In this document: in pieces, positions 1 to 8,075 of the stretch
Numbering within the stretch: the stretch's first letter is position 1
Layout: each line of letters starts with the position of its first letter
NCBI RefSeq assembly: GCF_021568705.1
Contig: NZ_JAKGTH010000012.1
Location: 1 to 59,692, forward strand
DNA from: Gillisia lutea
GTDB taxonomy: Bacteria > Bacteroidota > Bacteroidia > Flavobacteriales > Flavobacteriaceae
Length of the DNA stretch: 59,692 bases
Direction: 5' to 3'
The notes under the pieces: model-generated
Databases searched by the model: none
The model's input: the letters and a program-made list of their open reading frames with translations, nothing else
What the model was told of the DNA's origin: nothing
Translations under genes and position numbers: made by a program

Positions 1-67
1 GATGAAGGGGTTTTTTGTTTTTAAGAGCTTTTTAAATGCAAAGCTCCCCCAGGAAATCTTCAGCATA

Positions 68-96
68 TAAAAAACAGCCCACGAAGGCTGTCTTTC
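68..96 (-). terminator. Rho-independent terminator (works on the minus strand)
   Basis: A short hairpin, ACAGCC at 74-79 pairing with GGCTGT at 86-91, is followed on the minus strand by a run of U encoded by the A tract at 69-74. It would end the minus-strand ZIP/DUF4268 transcript after the structured element at 125-190. A second hairpin (GAGCTTT 25-31 with AAAGCTC 40-46) lies beyond it and may serve a gene outside the window. Confidence 0.6.
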
Positions 97-124
97 TTGC
101 TGGACCATCTTCCTCTAAATCTGC

Positions 125-190
125 CACCCGGCCAGGGATTGAAGCTGGCTACCGCGTAGCGCGCAAAGCCCGGCCCGAAGGGGGACGACA
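125..190 (-). repeat. Flavobacterial structured intergenic element (unnamed)
   Basis: This GC-rich patch stands out in an AT-rich intergenic region. Read on the plus strand it contains AGGGATTGAAGC (133-144) and GCAAAGCCCGG (163-173) separated by a short GC-rich region. I remember dispersed intergenic sequences in Flavobacteriia that share these two conserved blocks around a variable hairpin; that match is from memory and was not searched. It lies just downstream of the minus-strand ZIP/DUF4268 genes and before their terminator, so it is probably transcribed as part of that 3' UTR. Only one copy is visible in this window. The rest of 1-298 holds no gene that I can support. Confidence 0.45.
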
Positions 191-298
191 TATTAATCAA
201 ATACAGATTTTATAAGGGTGTCTGGTAAGCTCTGGCTCTTGTTAAAATACTATTTCTAAATCGAGTTTAGAATGGAATGCTTGGAGGGAAAAAGTGTG

Positions 299-727
299 TT
301 AATCTGCGATATAGTCGCTATACTCTTTGAAAAATTCCTCCATTAAATTCATTCGGTCATTTAAGAATTTTTGAACCAGATCCCAATCTTTTCTACTATG
401 TATATTAACTCGTTTTAATTGTACATATACCCGGGAGACTGTTTTACCTTCTGGTAGCAGATAATTTTCTTCGAATAATGCATCAGGTAAATATTCTGTA
501 AGTAAGATGTTCTTTAACCCTAACAGCTTCTCATAGTAATAAGCTCTAATTAGATCGTCTGCAGATACAACATCAAGTGACACCTGAGCCTGCTCTGTAT
601 CAAAAGTAAACTTTAATTCTATCTCTTTAATGCTGGTATTATAAAGCATCCATTTACGAGTATGGCGCTGACCAAATTCGGTCCAGAATTCCTGACGCAT
701 CTTTTTTGATTCTTCTTTGCTAAACAT
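299..727 (-). CDS. DUF4268 family protein
   Basis: The 142-residue protein resembles the flavobacterial DUF4268 family: it opens with MFSKEESKKMRQEFWTEFG, then has alternating beta/charged stretches with KWMLYNTSIK near residue 26 and a C-terminal helix (LNDRMNLMEEFF). No signal peptide or membrane segment is seen, so it should be cytoplasmic. Its function is not known; the fold is reminiscent of nuclease-like DUF4268 domains elsewhere, but no catalytic motif can be assigned here. The start is an ATG three bases after the stop of the ZIP transporter gene, so the two are almost certainly one transcript. Confidence 0.75.
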   Translation of the reverse strand: MFSKEESKKMRQEFWTEFGQRHTRKWMLYNTSIKEIELKFTFDTEQAQVSLDVVSADDLIRAYYYEKLLGLKNILLTEYLPDALFEENYLLPEGKTVSRVYVQLKRVNIHSRKDWDLVQKFLNDRMNLMEEFFKEYSDYIAD

Positions 728-730
728 AGG

Positions 731-1399
731 TTATAAAAGATATGCCAATAATATTCCGAAGATAATAACTGCAAGTTTAGAAGCGTTAAAAGTATGATTT
801 TTAGAGGCTTCAAATAGGATGGTCGTAGAAACATGTAGAAATATTCCTATTACCGCTGCACTAATAAAGTAGTTATATTGATCTAATTGTGTGAAATTTG
901 ACTGAATCCAACTCCCCAATGGTGTCATGGATGCAAATATGCTTAGAAATAAGAAAACCTGAAATTTACTTATCTTAGAATGTATTAAAAAAGTGGATAA
1001 TATAGCGGCTACCGGGATCTTATGAATAATTACTCCATGTAATAAATGTTCGGTGTTATGAAGGGGGAAACCTTCCAACAAAGAATGGATGCAGAGACTT
1101 ATGAGCAGTACCAAAGGAAATTTCCCAGTATTTTCGTCATGATGTATATGTCCATGTTCCACACCTTTTGAAAAGAATTCTAATAAAATTTGGAGCAATA
1201 ATCCAAGCATGATAAAAATTCCAATATGCTCTGATCCTCCTTCATACACCGTTGGAAGAAGTTCAAACACGGTAATAGATAGCAAATAAGCTCCACTAAA
1301 AGAGAGTAATAGCTTAAAACCTAGCGAGGATGAGGGTTTTAGAAAAAGTGCAATCAGATAGCCGATAAATACGGACAATAATGGTAATAAGTATATCAT
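731..1399 (-). CDS. ZIP family divalent metal transporter
   Basis: This 222-residue protein has about seven to eight hydrophobic helices. It carries the ZIP hallmarks: HSLLEG at 105-110 in the fourth helix and HKIPVA at 126-131 in the fifth, which in ZIP proteins line the metal path, and a histidine-rich loop (HGHIHH, 82-87) between earlier helices that typically binds zinc. It should import zinc or a similar divalent cation across the inner membrane. The second motif is HKIPVA rather than HKIPEG, so one usual acidic ligand is missing, as in some ZIP subfamilies. It is the first gene of a two-gene minus-strand unit with the DUF4268 gene. Confidence 0.85.
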   Translation of the reverse strand: MIYLLPLLSVFIGYLIALFLKPSSSLGFKLLLSFSGAYLLSITVFELLPTVYEGGSEHIGIFIMLGLLLQILLEFFSKGVEHGHIHHDENTGKFPLVLLISLCIHSLLEGFPLHNTEHLLHGVIIHKIPVAAILSTFLIHSKISKFQVFLFLSIFASMTPLGSWIQSNFTQLDQYNYFISAAVIGIFLHVSTTILFEASKNHTFNASKLAVIIFGILLAYLL

Positions 1400-1510
1400 T
1401 TATATAGTCTCTTTGAAAATAATGGGATTCTTAATTTCAGCATTCATTAATGTCCTGTAAAATTAAGGGTTGTCACGGGCTAGTAATTATCATATCGAAC
1501 AAAATTAATG

Positions 1511-1518
1511 TATTTTTG
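1511..1518 (+). promoter_or_regulatory. Bacteroidota -7 element (TATTTTTG) for the RlmL-like gene
   Basis: TATTTTTG fits the TAnnTTTG consensus of the Bacteroidota housekeeping sigma factor. It ends 14 bases before the ATG at 1533, so the leader would be very short. I see no TTG at the expected -33 distance. Confidence 0.5.
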
Positions 1519-1532
1519 CGGTTCTATAATTA

Positions 1533-2708
1533 ATGAGAATGGGAAATAATTTTGAGATGGTGGCAAAAACCCTTTATGGTTTTGAGCCGATTCTAGCTAA
1601 AGAGTTACGTGCCTTAGGGGCAATGGATATAAAGGAAGGAATTAGAAATGTTAGATTTTACGGGGATCTGGGATTCATGTATAAGGCTAACTTGTGTTTA
1701 CGCACCGCAATTAAAATTTTAAAGCCTTTTAAAAGTTTTAAGATACATTCTGAAGATGACCTTTATAATGAGATAAAGAAGATTGCATGGGAGCAATTTC
1801 TGGATGTTAATGATACTTTGGCTATAGATGCTACGGTGCATTCTGAAAAGTTCACACACTCTAAATATATAGCTCAAAAAACAAAGGATGCTATTGTTGA
1901 TAGATTTCGAGAAAAGTTTGATAAGCGCCCTAGTGTAGATCTGGACTTTCCCACACTTCGAATTAATGTACATATTGAAAAGGATACATGTAACGTGTCT
2001 TTGGATAGCTCTGGACAATCTTTACATAAAAGAGGTTACAAAACCGCGACTAATATAGCCCCTATAAATGAGGTGTTAGCTGCCGGACTATTACTTATGT
2101 CCGGGTGGGATGGCCAATGTGATTTTTTAGACCCAATGTGTGGGAGTGGAACAATATTAATTGAGGCAGCCATGATAGCCTGTAATATTCCCCCAAACCT
2201 GAATAGAAAGGAATTTGCCTTTGAAAAATGGAAGGACTGGGATGTTGACTTATTTGAAAAAATCGAAGAATCTGTATTGAAAAAAGTTAGGGATTTCCAT
2301 TTCAATATTATGGGATATGACACTGCACCATCAGCTGTTGAAAAGGCTACAGATAATGTTGAAAATGCGAATCTTTCAGAATTTATTACTGTAAAGAGAC
2401 AAAACTTCTTTGAAAGTATAAAGCAGGGAGAACGCCATTTACATATGGTTTTTAACCCTCCTTATGGGGAACGATTGAATATTGATATGCCGGCTTTTTA
2501 TAAGGAAATAGGAGATACACTTAAACAAAGCTACCCGGGAACCGAAGCCTGGTTTATAACTTCAAATCTGGAGTCTATAAAGCATGTTGGGTTAAGACCA
2601 TCAAGAAAGATCAAATTATACAATGGTGCTCTAGAATCTAAATTCCTGAAATATGATATCTATGAAGGAACCAAGAAATTACACAAACTGAAAGATCAGG
2701 AAAACTAA
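1533..2708 (+). CDS. THUMP-domain 23S rRNA (guanine-N2) methyltransferase, RlmL-like
   Basis: The 391-residue protein has an N-terminal ferredoxin-like/THUMP region (about 10-165), a conserved LHKRGYK (174-180), and a Rossmann methyltransferase domain with the SAM-binding DPMCGSGTILIEAA (200-213) and catalytic NPPYGE (308-313), typical of N2-guanine methylation. It corresponds to the N-terminal half of E. coli RlmL, which methylates G2445 of 23S rRNA; the second (RlmK) half is absent, as is usual in this phylum. A second in-frame ATG at 1539 could be the true start. The gene ends convergently with the DUF6048 gene, overlapping it by four bases. Confidence 0.88.
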   Translation: MRMGNNFEMVAKTLYGFEPILAKELRALGAMDIKEGIRNVRFYGDLGFMYKANLCLRTAIKILKPFKSFKIHSEDDLYNEIKKIAWEQFLDVNDTLAIDATVHSEKFTHSKYIAQKTKDAIVDRFREKFDKRPSVDLDFPTLRINVHIEKDTCNVSLDSSGQSLHKRGYKTATNIAPINEVLAAGLLLMSGWDGQCDFLDPMCGSGTILIEAAMIACNIPPNLNRKEFAFEKWKDWDVDLFEKIEESVLKKVRDFHFNIMGYDTAPSAVEKATDNVENANLSEFITVKRQNFFESIKQGERHLHMVFNPPYGERLNIDMPAFYKEIGDTLKQSYPGTEAWFITSNLESIKHVGLRPSRKIKLYNGALESKFLKYDIYEGTKKLHKLKDQEN

Positions 2709-3424
2709 TCTTTAGCTTTCTTGTAAAGAGGAATCAAATAGGAGATACTATAACTAAACCCGGCGCCATACATGCTTCCATCGTAAGTTCTGTTAAAGCC
2801 GGGAATTGTTAAGTTATCAAAATTATCGGGTTGCGTTTGGGAAACCAATCTTTTTAATTGAAAATTTCCTCCAAGATAGAGGTTGCTAAACAACTCAACT
2901 TTTACTCCCACCATAAGTTCCAGCCAGCTTGCGGTAAGACCATTAAATTCTGTAGATGTATTTATAACGTTATCCGGGAAATAATTGGAACTTCCAGTAT
3001 TTATGTAATACGAATCTCTGGTTTGAGAAAAAGTGGTAAATCCATAGCGTGCACCTACAAAAATAATATTTTCCATTCCTGCCCAATTTTCATATGCATT
3101 ATAATCGGCTCCAATTTTAATGTAACTTCCTTTACTAGTAGATTTTAGATCCCGCTCTTTAAAGGTCTGTTGTTCATTACCAATTTCTGAAGCCAAGTAA
3201 TAATTTTTATAAACTCTATAATCGCCTTGCACTTCAAAGCCTGAATAATCGTCTTTTAGAATAGATTTTAAAGGTTTGCTTAGATCGATTCCCAATCTAA
3301 GTCCGTAGCGCTCTTTATACTGGATAGAATCAGTTTCAACTGCCGGAGTTTGTGCCCAAAGATTTGGAATATTAGCCAATAAGAAGAGGCTAGTGGTAAA
3401 TAGAAATATGAGTAGTTGTTTCAT
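2705..3424 (-). CDS. DUF6048 family exported protein
   Basis: The 239-residue protein starts with a clear signal peptide (MKQLLIFLFTTSLFLLANI, cleavage after NLWAQ), then an amphipathic beta-strand pattern ending SYSISYLIPLYKKAKD, which suggests a small outer-membrane beta-barrel. I recognise it as DUF6048, always seen by me next to DUF6452 in flavobacteria; function unknown. An upstream in-frame TTG at 3430 exists, but ATG 3424 gives the natural signal peptide. Its start lies inside the end of the DUF6452 gene (35-base overlap), so the two are translationally linked. Confidence 0.78.
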   Translation of the reverse strand: MKQLLIFLFTTSLFLLANIPNLWAQTPAVETDSIQYKERYGLRLGIDLSKPLKSILKDDYSGFEVQGDYRVYKNYYLASEIGNEQQTFKERDLKSTSKGSYIKIGADYNAYENWAGMENIIFVGARYGFTTFSQTRDSYYINTGSSNYFPDNVINTSTEFNGLTASWLELMVGVKVELFSNLYLGGNFQLKRLVSQTQPDNFDNLTIPGFNRTYDGSMYGAGFSYSISYLIPLYKKAKD

Positions 3425-3902
3425 CTTCAATATTAGATTCTTCTATAACAATATTTTTTATCCAATTGCTGTTTGGTTCCGAGGTGAGTACTGCGTTTAA
3501 ATTGCTGTAAACCACTTTATAACTGCAGGCTCGGCTAATATATTCTTCACTTCTCGCATAAGTGAATTGAACGATATCTGAATTTATGTCGACCGATGGC
3601 TCATCATCCTCTTCCTCAGCATTAATGATAAATTCATATTCTGTACTGTTCCCATCGGTTTTAAGCGGAATAGCGATGTTATTCTGATTGATAGTTTCAA
3701 AAAGAAGGGAGTCGTTATCAGTAGCCTTAACATTCATATTTGGAGGTGCTTTCAACACATTCACATTGTCGGCATCATAGAAGGAAAGTACCAATCTGGA
3801 AGTGGTTTGGGTTGTTTCCGAACAAATGTCGTCTCGCTGACAACCCAAAGAAAGTAGTATTATACCGCTTAGGCCTAATGCTACTTTGTAGAGCGATTTC
3901 AT
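3390..3902 (-). CDS. DUF6452 family lipoprotein
   Basis: The 170-residue protein begins with a lipoprotein signal peptide, MKSLYKVALGLSGIILLSLG followed by Cys21 and QRDD. The acidic residues after the Cys do not prevent surface export in flavobacteria. The rest is a beta-rich domain of the DUF6452 family with no known function. I chose ATG 3902, two bases downstream of the rlmD stop, because the signal peptide begins there; an in-frame ATG at 3923 inside rlmD would add seven residues with no benefit. Order rlmD-DUF6452-DUF6048 suggests one operon and that the last two act together in the envelope. Confidence 0.78.
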   Translation of the reverse strand: MKSLYKVALGLSGIILLSLGCQRDDICSETTQTTSRLVLSFYDADNVNVLKAPPNMNVKATDNDSLLFETINQNNIAIPLKTDGNSTEYEFIINAEEEDDEPSVDINSDIVQFTYARSEEYISRACSYKVVYSNLNAVLTSEPNSNWIKNIVIEESNIEDETTTHISIYH

Positions 3903-3904
3903 TT

Positions 3905-5314
3905 TTATCTTAATTCTAAGCATACAACGTTTTCTACATGAAAAGTTTGAGGAAACATATCTACGGGACGCACTCTGGTTACTTTGTAATGTTCGTCTAA
4001 TAAAGCAAGATCTCTTGCCTGAGTGGCAGAGTTACAGCTTACATAAACAATGCGTTTCGGCAATATACCAATAATTTGTTCAATTACATCTTTGTGCATA
4101 CCATCTCTTGGAGGGTCGGTAATTATAACATCGGGTTGCCCATGTTGTTGTATGAATTCTGCTGTGAACACTTTTTTCATGTCCCCTGCATAGAATTCAG
4201 CATTTTCTATGTTATTTCTTTTTGCATTTTCCTTTGCATCCTCAATAGCAACAGGAACAGCTTCAATACCCACTACTTTTTTAGCTTTAGCCGCAACAAA
4301 CTGAGCTATGGTTCCGGTTCCGGTATAGAGGTCGTAAACTAGTTCTTCTCCTGTAAGATCGGCGAAATCACGGGTCACTTTGTAAAGCTCGTAAGCTTGC
4401 TGAGAATTGGTTTGGTAAAAGGATTTGGCATTAATCTTGAATTTCAGCCCTTCCATTTCTTCAAAAATGTGATCGTTCCCATTATAACAAATTACGTCTT
4501 GATCGTAAATGGTATCGTTCCCTTTTGAATTGATGACATATTGAAGGGAAGTAATTTCAGGGAATTCCTGGGCAAGAGCATCTAATAATAAGGTTCTTTT
4601 TTCAACATCTTCAGCAAAAAGCTGAAGCACTACCATGATCTCTCCTGTAGTAGAAGTTCTAATCATTAGAGTTCTTAATAAGCCTCTTTGTTCTCTTGTG
4701 TTGAAAAAGGAAATATCGTTTTTATTAGCAAAGTCCTTCACGAAATTCCTGATGGCGTTACTCGGATCTTCTTGAAGATGACACTTTTTGATATCTAGGA
4801 TCTTATCCCACATTCCAGGAATATGGAATCCTAGTGCATTCTTATCATCAAATTCTTGATTGCTTTGTATCTCTTCCAAGGTTAACCAGCGGCTATCACT
4901 AAAAGAGAACTCCATTTTGTTTCTGTAGAAGTAAATATTTTTACTTCCCAAAATAGGTTCTACCGGAGGAAGTTCTATTTTTCCTAATCTTACAAGATTA
5001 TTTTCTACTTCCTGTTGTTTATAAAATAACTGGTGCTCATATCCCATGAATTGCCATTTACAGCCTCCACAGGTACCAAAGTGCTGACACACCGGTTCTA
5101 CCCGTTTATTGGAATATTCATGAAATTTTATAGCGGTTCCCTCATAAAAGGATTTCTTTTTTCTGGTGGTCTGTATATCAGCTATATCACCTGGAACCGC
5201 ATTATTAATAAATATAACTTTACCATCAGGTGCTTTCGCGATGCTTTTTCCTTTTGCACCTGCACCAACTATTTCTAACTCTTCGAAGATTCGATTTCTA
5301 TTCTTTCTACCCAT
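3905..5314 (-). CDS. rlmD: 23S rRNA (uracil-C5) methyltransferase RlmD
   Basis: This 469-residue enzyme methylates C5 of a uracil (U1939 in E. coli numbering) in 23S rRNA. It has an N-terminal TRAM/OB domain (about 10-65), the iron-sulphur cysteines C76, C82, C85 and C178, a SAM-binding YDLYTGTGT (328-336), DPPRDG at 400-405, and the catalytic cysteine C427 in VSCNSAT. All residues expected of an active RlmD/RumA-type enzyme are present. A TATTTTTG element sits only four bases upstream of the ATG, so the mRNA may be leaderless. It heads the operon with the DUF6452 and DUF6048 genes. RlmD versus the related RlmCD specificity is inferred. Confidence 0.88.
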   Translation of the reverse strand: MGRKNRNRIFEELEIVGAGAKGKSIAKAPDGKVIFINNAVPGDIADIQTTRKKKSFYEGTAIKFHEYSNKRVEPVCQHFGTCGGCKWQFMGYEHQLFYKQQEVENNLVRLGKIELPPVEPILGSKNIYFYRNKMEFSFSDSRWLTLEEIQSNQEFDDKNALGFHIPGMWDKILDIKKCHLQEDPSNAIRNFVKDFANKNDISFFNTREQRGLLRTLMIRTSTTGEIMVVLQLFAEDVEKRTLLLDALAQEFPEITSLQYVINSKGNDTIYDQDVICYNGNDHIFEEMEGLKFKINAKSFYQTNSQQAYELYKVTRDFADLTGEELVYDLYTGTGTIAQFVAAKAKKVVGIEAVPVAIEDAKENAKRNNIENAEFYAGDMKKVFTAEFIQQHGQPDVIITDPPRDGMHKDVIEQIIGILPKRIVYVSCNSATQARDLALLDEHYKVTRVRPVDMFPQTFHVENVVCLELR

Positions 5315-5318
5315 AGCG

Positions 5319-5326
5319 CAAAAATA
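5319..5326 (-). promoter_or_regulatory. Bacteroidota -7 element (TATTTTTG) for rlmD
   Basis: On the minus strand TATTTTTG ends four bases before the rlmD ATG at 5314. Transcription would start at or next to the A of the start codon, predicting a leaderless mRNA. Confidence 0.5.
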
Positions 5327-5485
5327 GAATAATTGTCAAGATTTATTGGAGCTCGTATTATAAATTTCAGATAACATTTAGTAATTTGCGACTGTTGCAT
5401 TTGGATGATTTCTCTCCCACTGCTTTTACTACTTCTGTAGCACAAAGAAGGAATTAAAGAATAATAAATTTATAAAAAATTCGAC

Positions 5486-6730
5486 ATGCGATTAGAACAA
5501 ATCACATCATCAGAACAAGCCATTCAATTAGAAGATAAACACGGAGCACATAATTATCACCCATTACCTGTTGTACTAACAAAAGGAGACGGGGTTCATG
5601 TTTGGGATGTAGAAGGAAAGAAGTACTATGATTTTCTATCGGCATATTCTGCGGTTAATCAAGGACATTGCCATCCAAAAATTGTACAAGCGCTTACAGA
5701 TCAGGCTCAAAAACTTACACTTACTTCCAGAGCTTTTCATAATGATATATTAGGCCCTTTTGAAAAATATGCTACAGAATACTTCAATTTTGATAAACTG
5801 CTGCCAATGAACACTGGCGCAGAAGCTGTTGAAACGGCTATTAAAATTGCACGTAAGTGGGCTTATGAGAAAAAAGGAGTTCCAGAACACAAAGCACAAA
5901 TAATTGTTTGTGAAAATAATTTTCACGGAAGAACTACCACGATCATTTCGTTTTCTAATGATGAAGGAGCTAGAAAGAATTTTGGACCGTATACTCCCGG
6001 ATTTCTTAAAATAGCATATGATGATACTGCAGCTCTGGAGAAAACCTTGGAGGAAAATGATAATATAGCCGGATTTTTAGTTGAACCTATTCAGGGAGAG
6101 GCAGGAGTTTATGTGCCATCTGAAGGTTATTTGAAAAAGGCAAAAGAGCTGTGTGAAAAACACAATGTGTTGTTTATAGCTGATGAAGTTCAAACCGGAA
6201 TAGCACGTACCGGAAAACTTTTGGCAGTAGATCATGAAAATGTGAAGCCTGATATTTTAATTTTAGGAAAAGCAATTTCCGGTGGTGTATATCCTGTATC
6301 GGCCGTTTTAGCAGATAATGAAGTAATGGATGTTATCCAGCCTGGTCAACACGGTTCTACTTTTGGCGGAAACCCACTTGCCGGAGCAGTAGCTACCGCA
6401 GCATTAGAAGTTATTAGGGATGAAAATCTTGCTGAAAATGCTGAAAATATGGGGAACCTCTTTAGGGAGCTCCTTAACGATTACATAATAGATTCTAAAA
6501 TTGTTAAATTGGTACGTGGTAAAGGTTTATTAAATGCCATAGTAATTAACGATTCAGAAGAGAGCAGTACAGCCTGGGATATATGTATGGCCTTAAAGGA
6601 GAATGGGTTGTTAGCTAAACCAACACATGGAAACATCATTCGTTTTGCCCCACCTTTGGTAATGAATGAAGAAGAACTTAAAGATTGTGTAGACATTATA
6701 ATTACCACTTTAAAAGATTTTGAGAAGTAA
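5486..6730 (+). CDS. rocD: Ornithine aminotransferase (ornithine--oxo-acid transaminase)
   Basis: The 414-residue class III PLP enzyme converts ornithine and 2-oxoglutarate into glutamate semialdehyde and glutamate, linking arginine and proline metabolism. Family features are [17 protein letters not shown] (50-66), NTGAEAVE (109-116), the DEVQTG cofactor motif (233-238) and the PLP lysine K262 in ILGKAISGG. The tyrosine in SAYSAV is typical of ornithine rather than acetylornithine aminotransferases. Length matches the family. It is a single-gene unit: a strong terminator follows at 6754-6790. Confidence 0.92.
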   Translation: MRLEQITSSEQAIQLEDKHGAHNYHPLPVVLTKGDGVHVWDVEGKKYYDFLSAYSAVNQGHCHPKIVQALTDQAQKLTLTSRAFHNDILGPFEKYATEYFNFDKLLPMNTGAEAVETAIKIARKWAYEKKGVPEHKAQIIVCENNFHGRTTTIISFSNDEGARKNFGPYTPGFLKIAYDDTAALEKTLEENDNIAGFLVEPIQGEAGVYVPSEGYLKKAKELCEKHNVLFIADEVQTGIARTGKLLAVDHENVKPDILILGKAISGGVYPVSAVLADNEVMDVIQPGQHGSTFGGNPLAGAVATAALEVIRDENLAENAENMGNLFRELLNDYIIDSKIVKLVRGKGLLNAIVINDSEESSTAWDICMALKENGLLAKPTHGNIIRFAPPLVMNEEELKDCVDIIITTLKDFEK

Positions 6731-6753
6731 GAATTTCTATCGATAATTTTTAT

Positions 6754-6790
6754 AAAGGCTGTTCAAACATGAAATTGAACAGCCTTTTTT
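6754..6790 (+). terminator. Rho-independent terminator of rocD
   Basis: A 13-bp perfect stem (6754-6766 with 6775-6787) is followed by a T run to 6790. It ends rocD transcription and shows that the apparent upstream extension of the trmH reading frame, which starts inside this hairpin, is not translated. Confidence 0.85.
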
Positions 6791-6831
6791 CAGAATATTT
6801 AATCTTATATTTTAATTTACGAATTAGCATT

Positions 6832-7488
6832 ATGGCCAGCCCTCAATTTATTACCTTTTTAGAAGACATGTTAACTCCAGAACGAAAGGCTTTATTTGAA
6901 AAAGTACTAAATGAGCGTACTAATCATATAACCGTGGCTACCGAAGATGTTTATCAGTTGCATAATACGAGTGCAGTAATAAGGAGTTGCGATGTTTTTG
7001 GGGTACAGAATGTACATGTTATAGAAGAAAAGAATCAGAAGAAGATAGACAGAGAAATAGCAATGGGCGCACAGAAATGGGTGAGTTTAAATAGGCATGA
7101 CTCTACTGCCGACTGTATCACCGATTTAAGGGAGAAAGGATATAAAATAGTTGCTACAACTCCTCATGATGGGGCAGAGGTATTAACCAATTTTGATATT
7201 ACTGAGCCTTGTGCTATTTTTTTTGGAACCGAAAAGGATGGTTTATCTGATGAAGTTCTTTCTAAGGCAGATGCTTTTTTGAAGATTCCAATGTATGGGT
7301 TTACAGAAAGTTTAAACATCTCAGTATCTGCAGCAATTATTTTACAACAACTTACTGGTAAATTAAGAAGCAGTTCCGTAGATTGGAAACTGAGTGAAAC
7401 TGATAAAATTGAAACGAAGTTTGAATGGTTGTCTAAATCTTTTAAAAACTTCAATCAATTAGTAAAAAAGTTTCATGATATTTATTAA
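6832..7488 (+). CDS. trmH: tRNA (guanosine-2'-O-)-methyltransferase TrmH (SpoU family)
   Basis: The 218-residue protein is a SPOUT methyltransferase that methylates the ribose 2'-OH of G18 in the tRNA D-loop. The three SpoU motifs are present: NTSAVIRSCDVFGV with its conserved Asn and Arg, IFFGTEKDGLSDEVL, and MYGFTESLNISVSAAI, which form the knotted SAM site. A C-terminal tail with WLSKSFKNFNQLVKKF matches TrmH orthologues. The frame is open back to 6769, but that ATG lies in the rocD terminator, so ATG 6832 (MASPQFITFLEDML) is the real start. A SRPBCC gene follows 36 bases downstream. Confidence 0.87.
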   Translation: MASPQFITFLEDMLTPERKALFEKVLNERTNHITVATEDVYQLHNTSAVIRSCDVFGVQNVHVIEEKNQKKIDREIAMGAQKWVSLNRHDSTADCITDLREKGYKIVATTPHDGAEVLTNFDITEPCAIFFGTEKDGLSDEVLSKADAFLKIPMYGFTESLNISVSAAIILQQLTGKLRSSSVDWKLSETDKIETKFEWLSKSFKNFNQLVKKFHDIY

Positions 7489-7524
7489 AGTTTTAATTTT
7501 AGTCTTGAAATCAGTAACACCTCA

Positions 7525-8058
7525 ATGACCCTATTTTTTTATATTCTTATCGCTATAATCACTTTTATAGCATTTCTTCATGCTTGGGCGAAAAAAGAAT
7601 TCGATATCAGTAGAACCGTAATTATTAACAGGCCTAAAGAAGAGGTTTTCAATATAGTTAGGCAGTTAAAAAAAGAATATTTGTGGATGCCTTGGTTTAC
7701 TGAAGATTTTAATGGAGAACTCAAGTACAAGGGAGAAGATGGTAAACAGGATGCTGCTCTTTATTGGAAGGGGCATAAAAGATTTTTTGAAGGAACCCAA
7801 AAAATAGTAAAGATCCATCATGGGAAGATAGTAGAAACCCGATTCCTTTTCCTGAAACCATTCAGAATGATTTTTCTGGATTACAAAGGGATGAAAGAAA
7901 TAGATGAGAATACTACTAAAATGGTATGGGGTATAAGAGGAGGGCTAAAATTTCCTTTTTCGGTTCTAGCGTTAATCCAACCTGTAGATAAAGTTTACGG
8001 GAAAGAGCTTGAGTTGGGATTAAAGAATTTAAAACAGCTCTTAGAAAATAAAAATTAA
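7525..8058 (+). CDS. SRPBCC family (polyketide cyclase/START-like) protein
   Basis: The 177-residue protein has one N-terminal membrane helix (TLFFYILIAIITFIAFLHAW) followed by a helix-grip domain. The pattern SRTVIINRPKEEVFNIV followed by beta strands and a long C-terminal helix (KVYGKELELGLKNLKQLL) is that of SRPBCC proteins, which bind hydrophobic ligands. Ligand and process are unknown. The topology puts the domain on one face of the inner membrane, probably the cytoplasmic face since RK-rich residues follow the helix. It is probably cotranscribed with trmH. Confidence 0.72.
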   Translation: MTLFFYILIAIITFIAFLHAWAKKEFDISRTVIINRPKEEVFNIVRQLKKEYLWMPWFTEDFNGELKYKGEDGKQDAALYWKGHKRFFEGTQKIVKIHHGKIVETRFLFLKPFRMIFLDYKGMKEIDENTTKMVWGIRGGLKFPFSVLALIQPVDKVYGKELELGLKNLKQLLENKN

Positions 8059-8075
8059 AAGGGGAGAGTAGATTT

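Noticed and set aside
3903-3923. Upstream ATG for the DUF6452 lipoprotein
   Set aside because: It would put seven charged residues (MLRIKIK) before a complete lipoprotein signal and overlap rlmD; ATG 3902 is better.
4076-5278. Plus-strand open frames over rlmD
   Set aside because: They are shadows of the strong minus-strand gene with Phe/Cys/Ser-rich, family-less products.
6769-6831. N-terminal extension of TrmH
   Set aside because: The ATG at 6769 lies within the rocD terminator hairpin; the first 21 residues do not match TrmH, and ATG 6832 begins the conserved protein.
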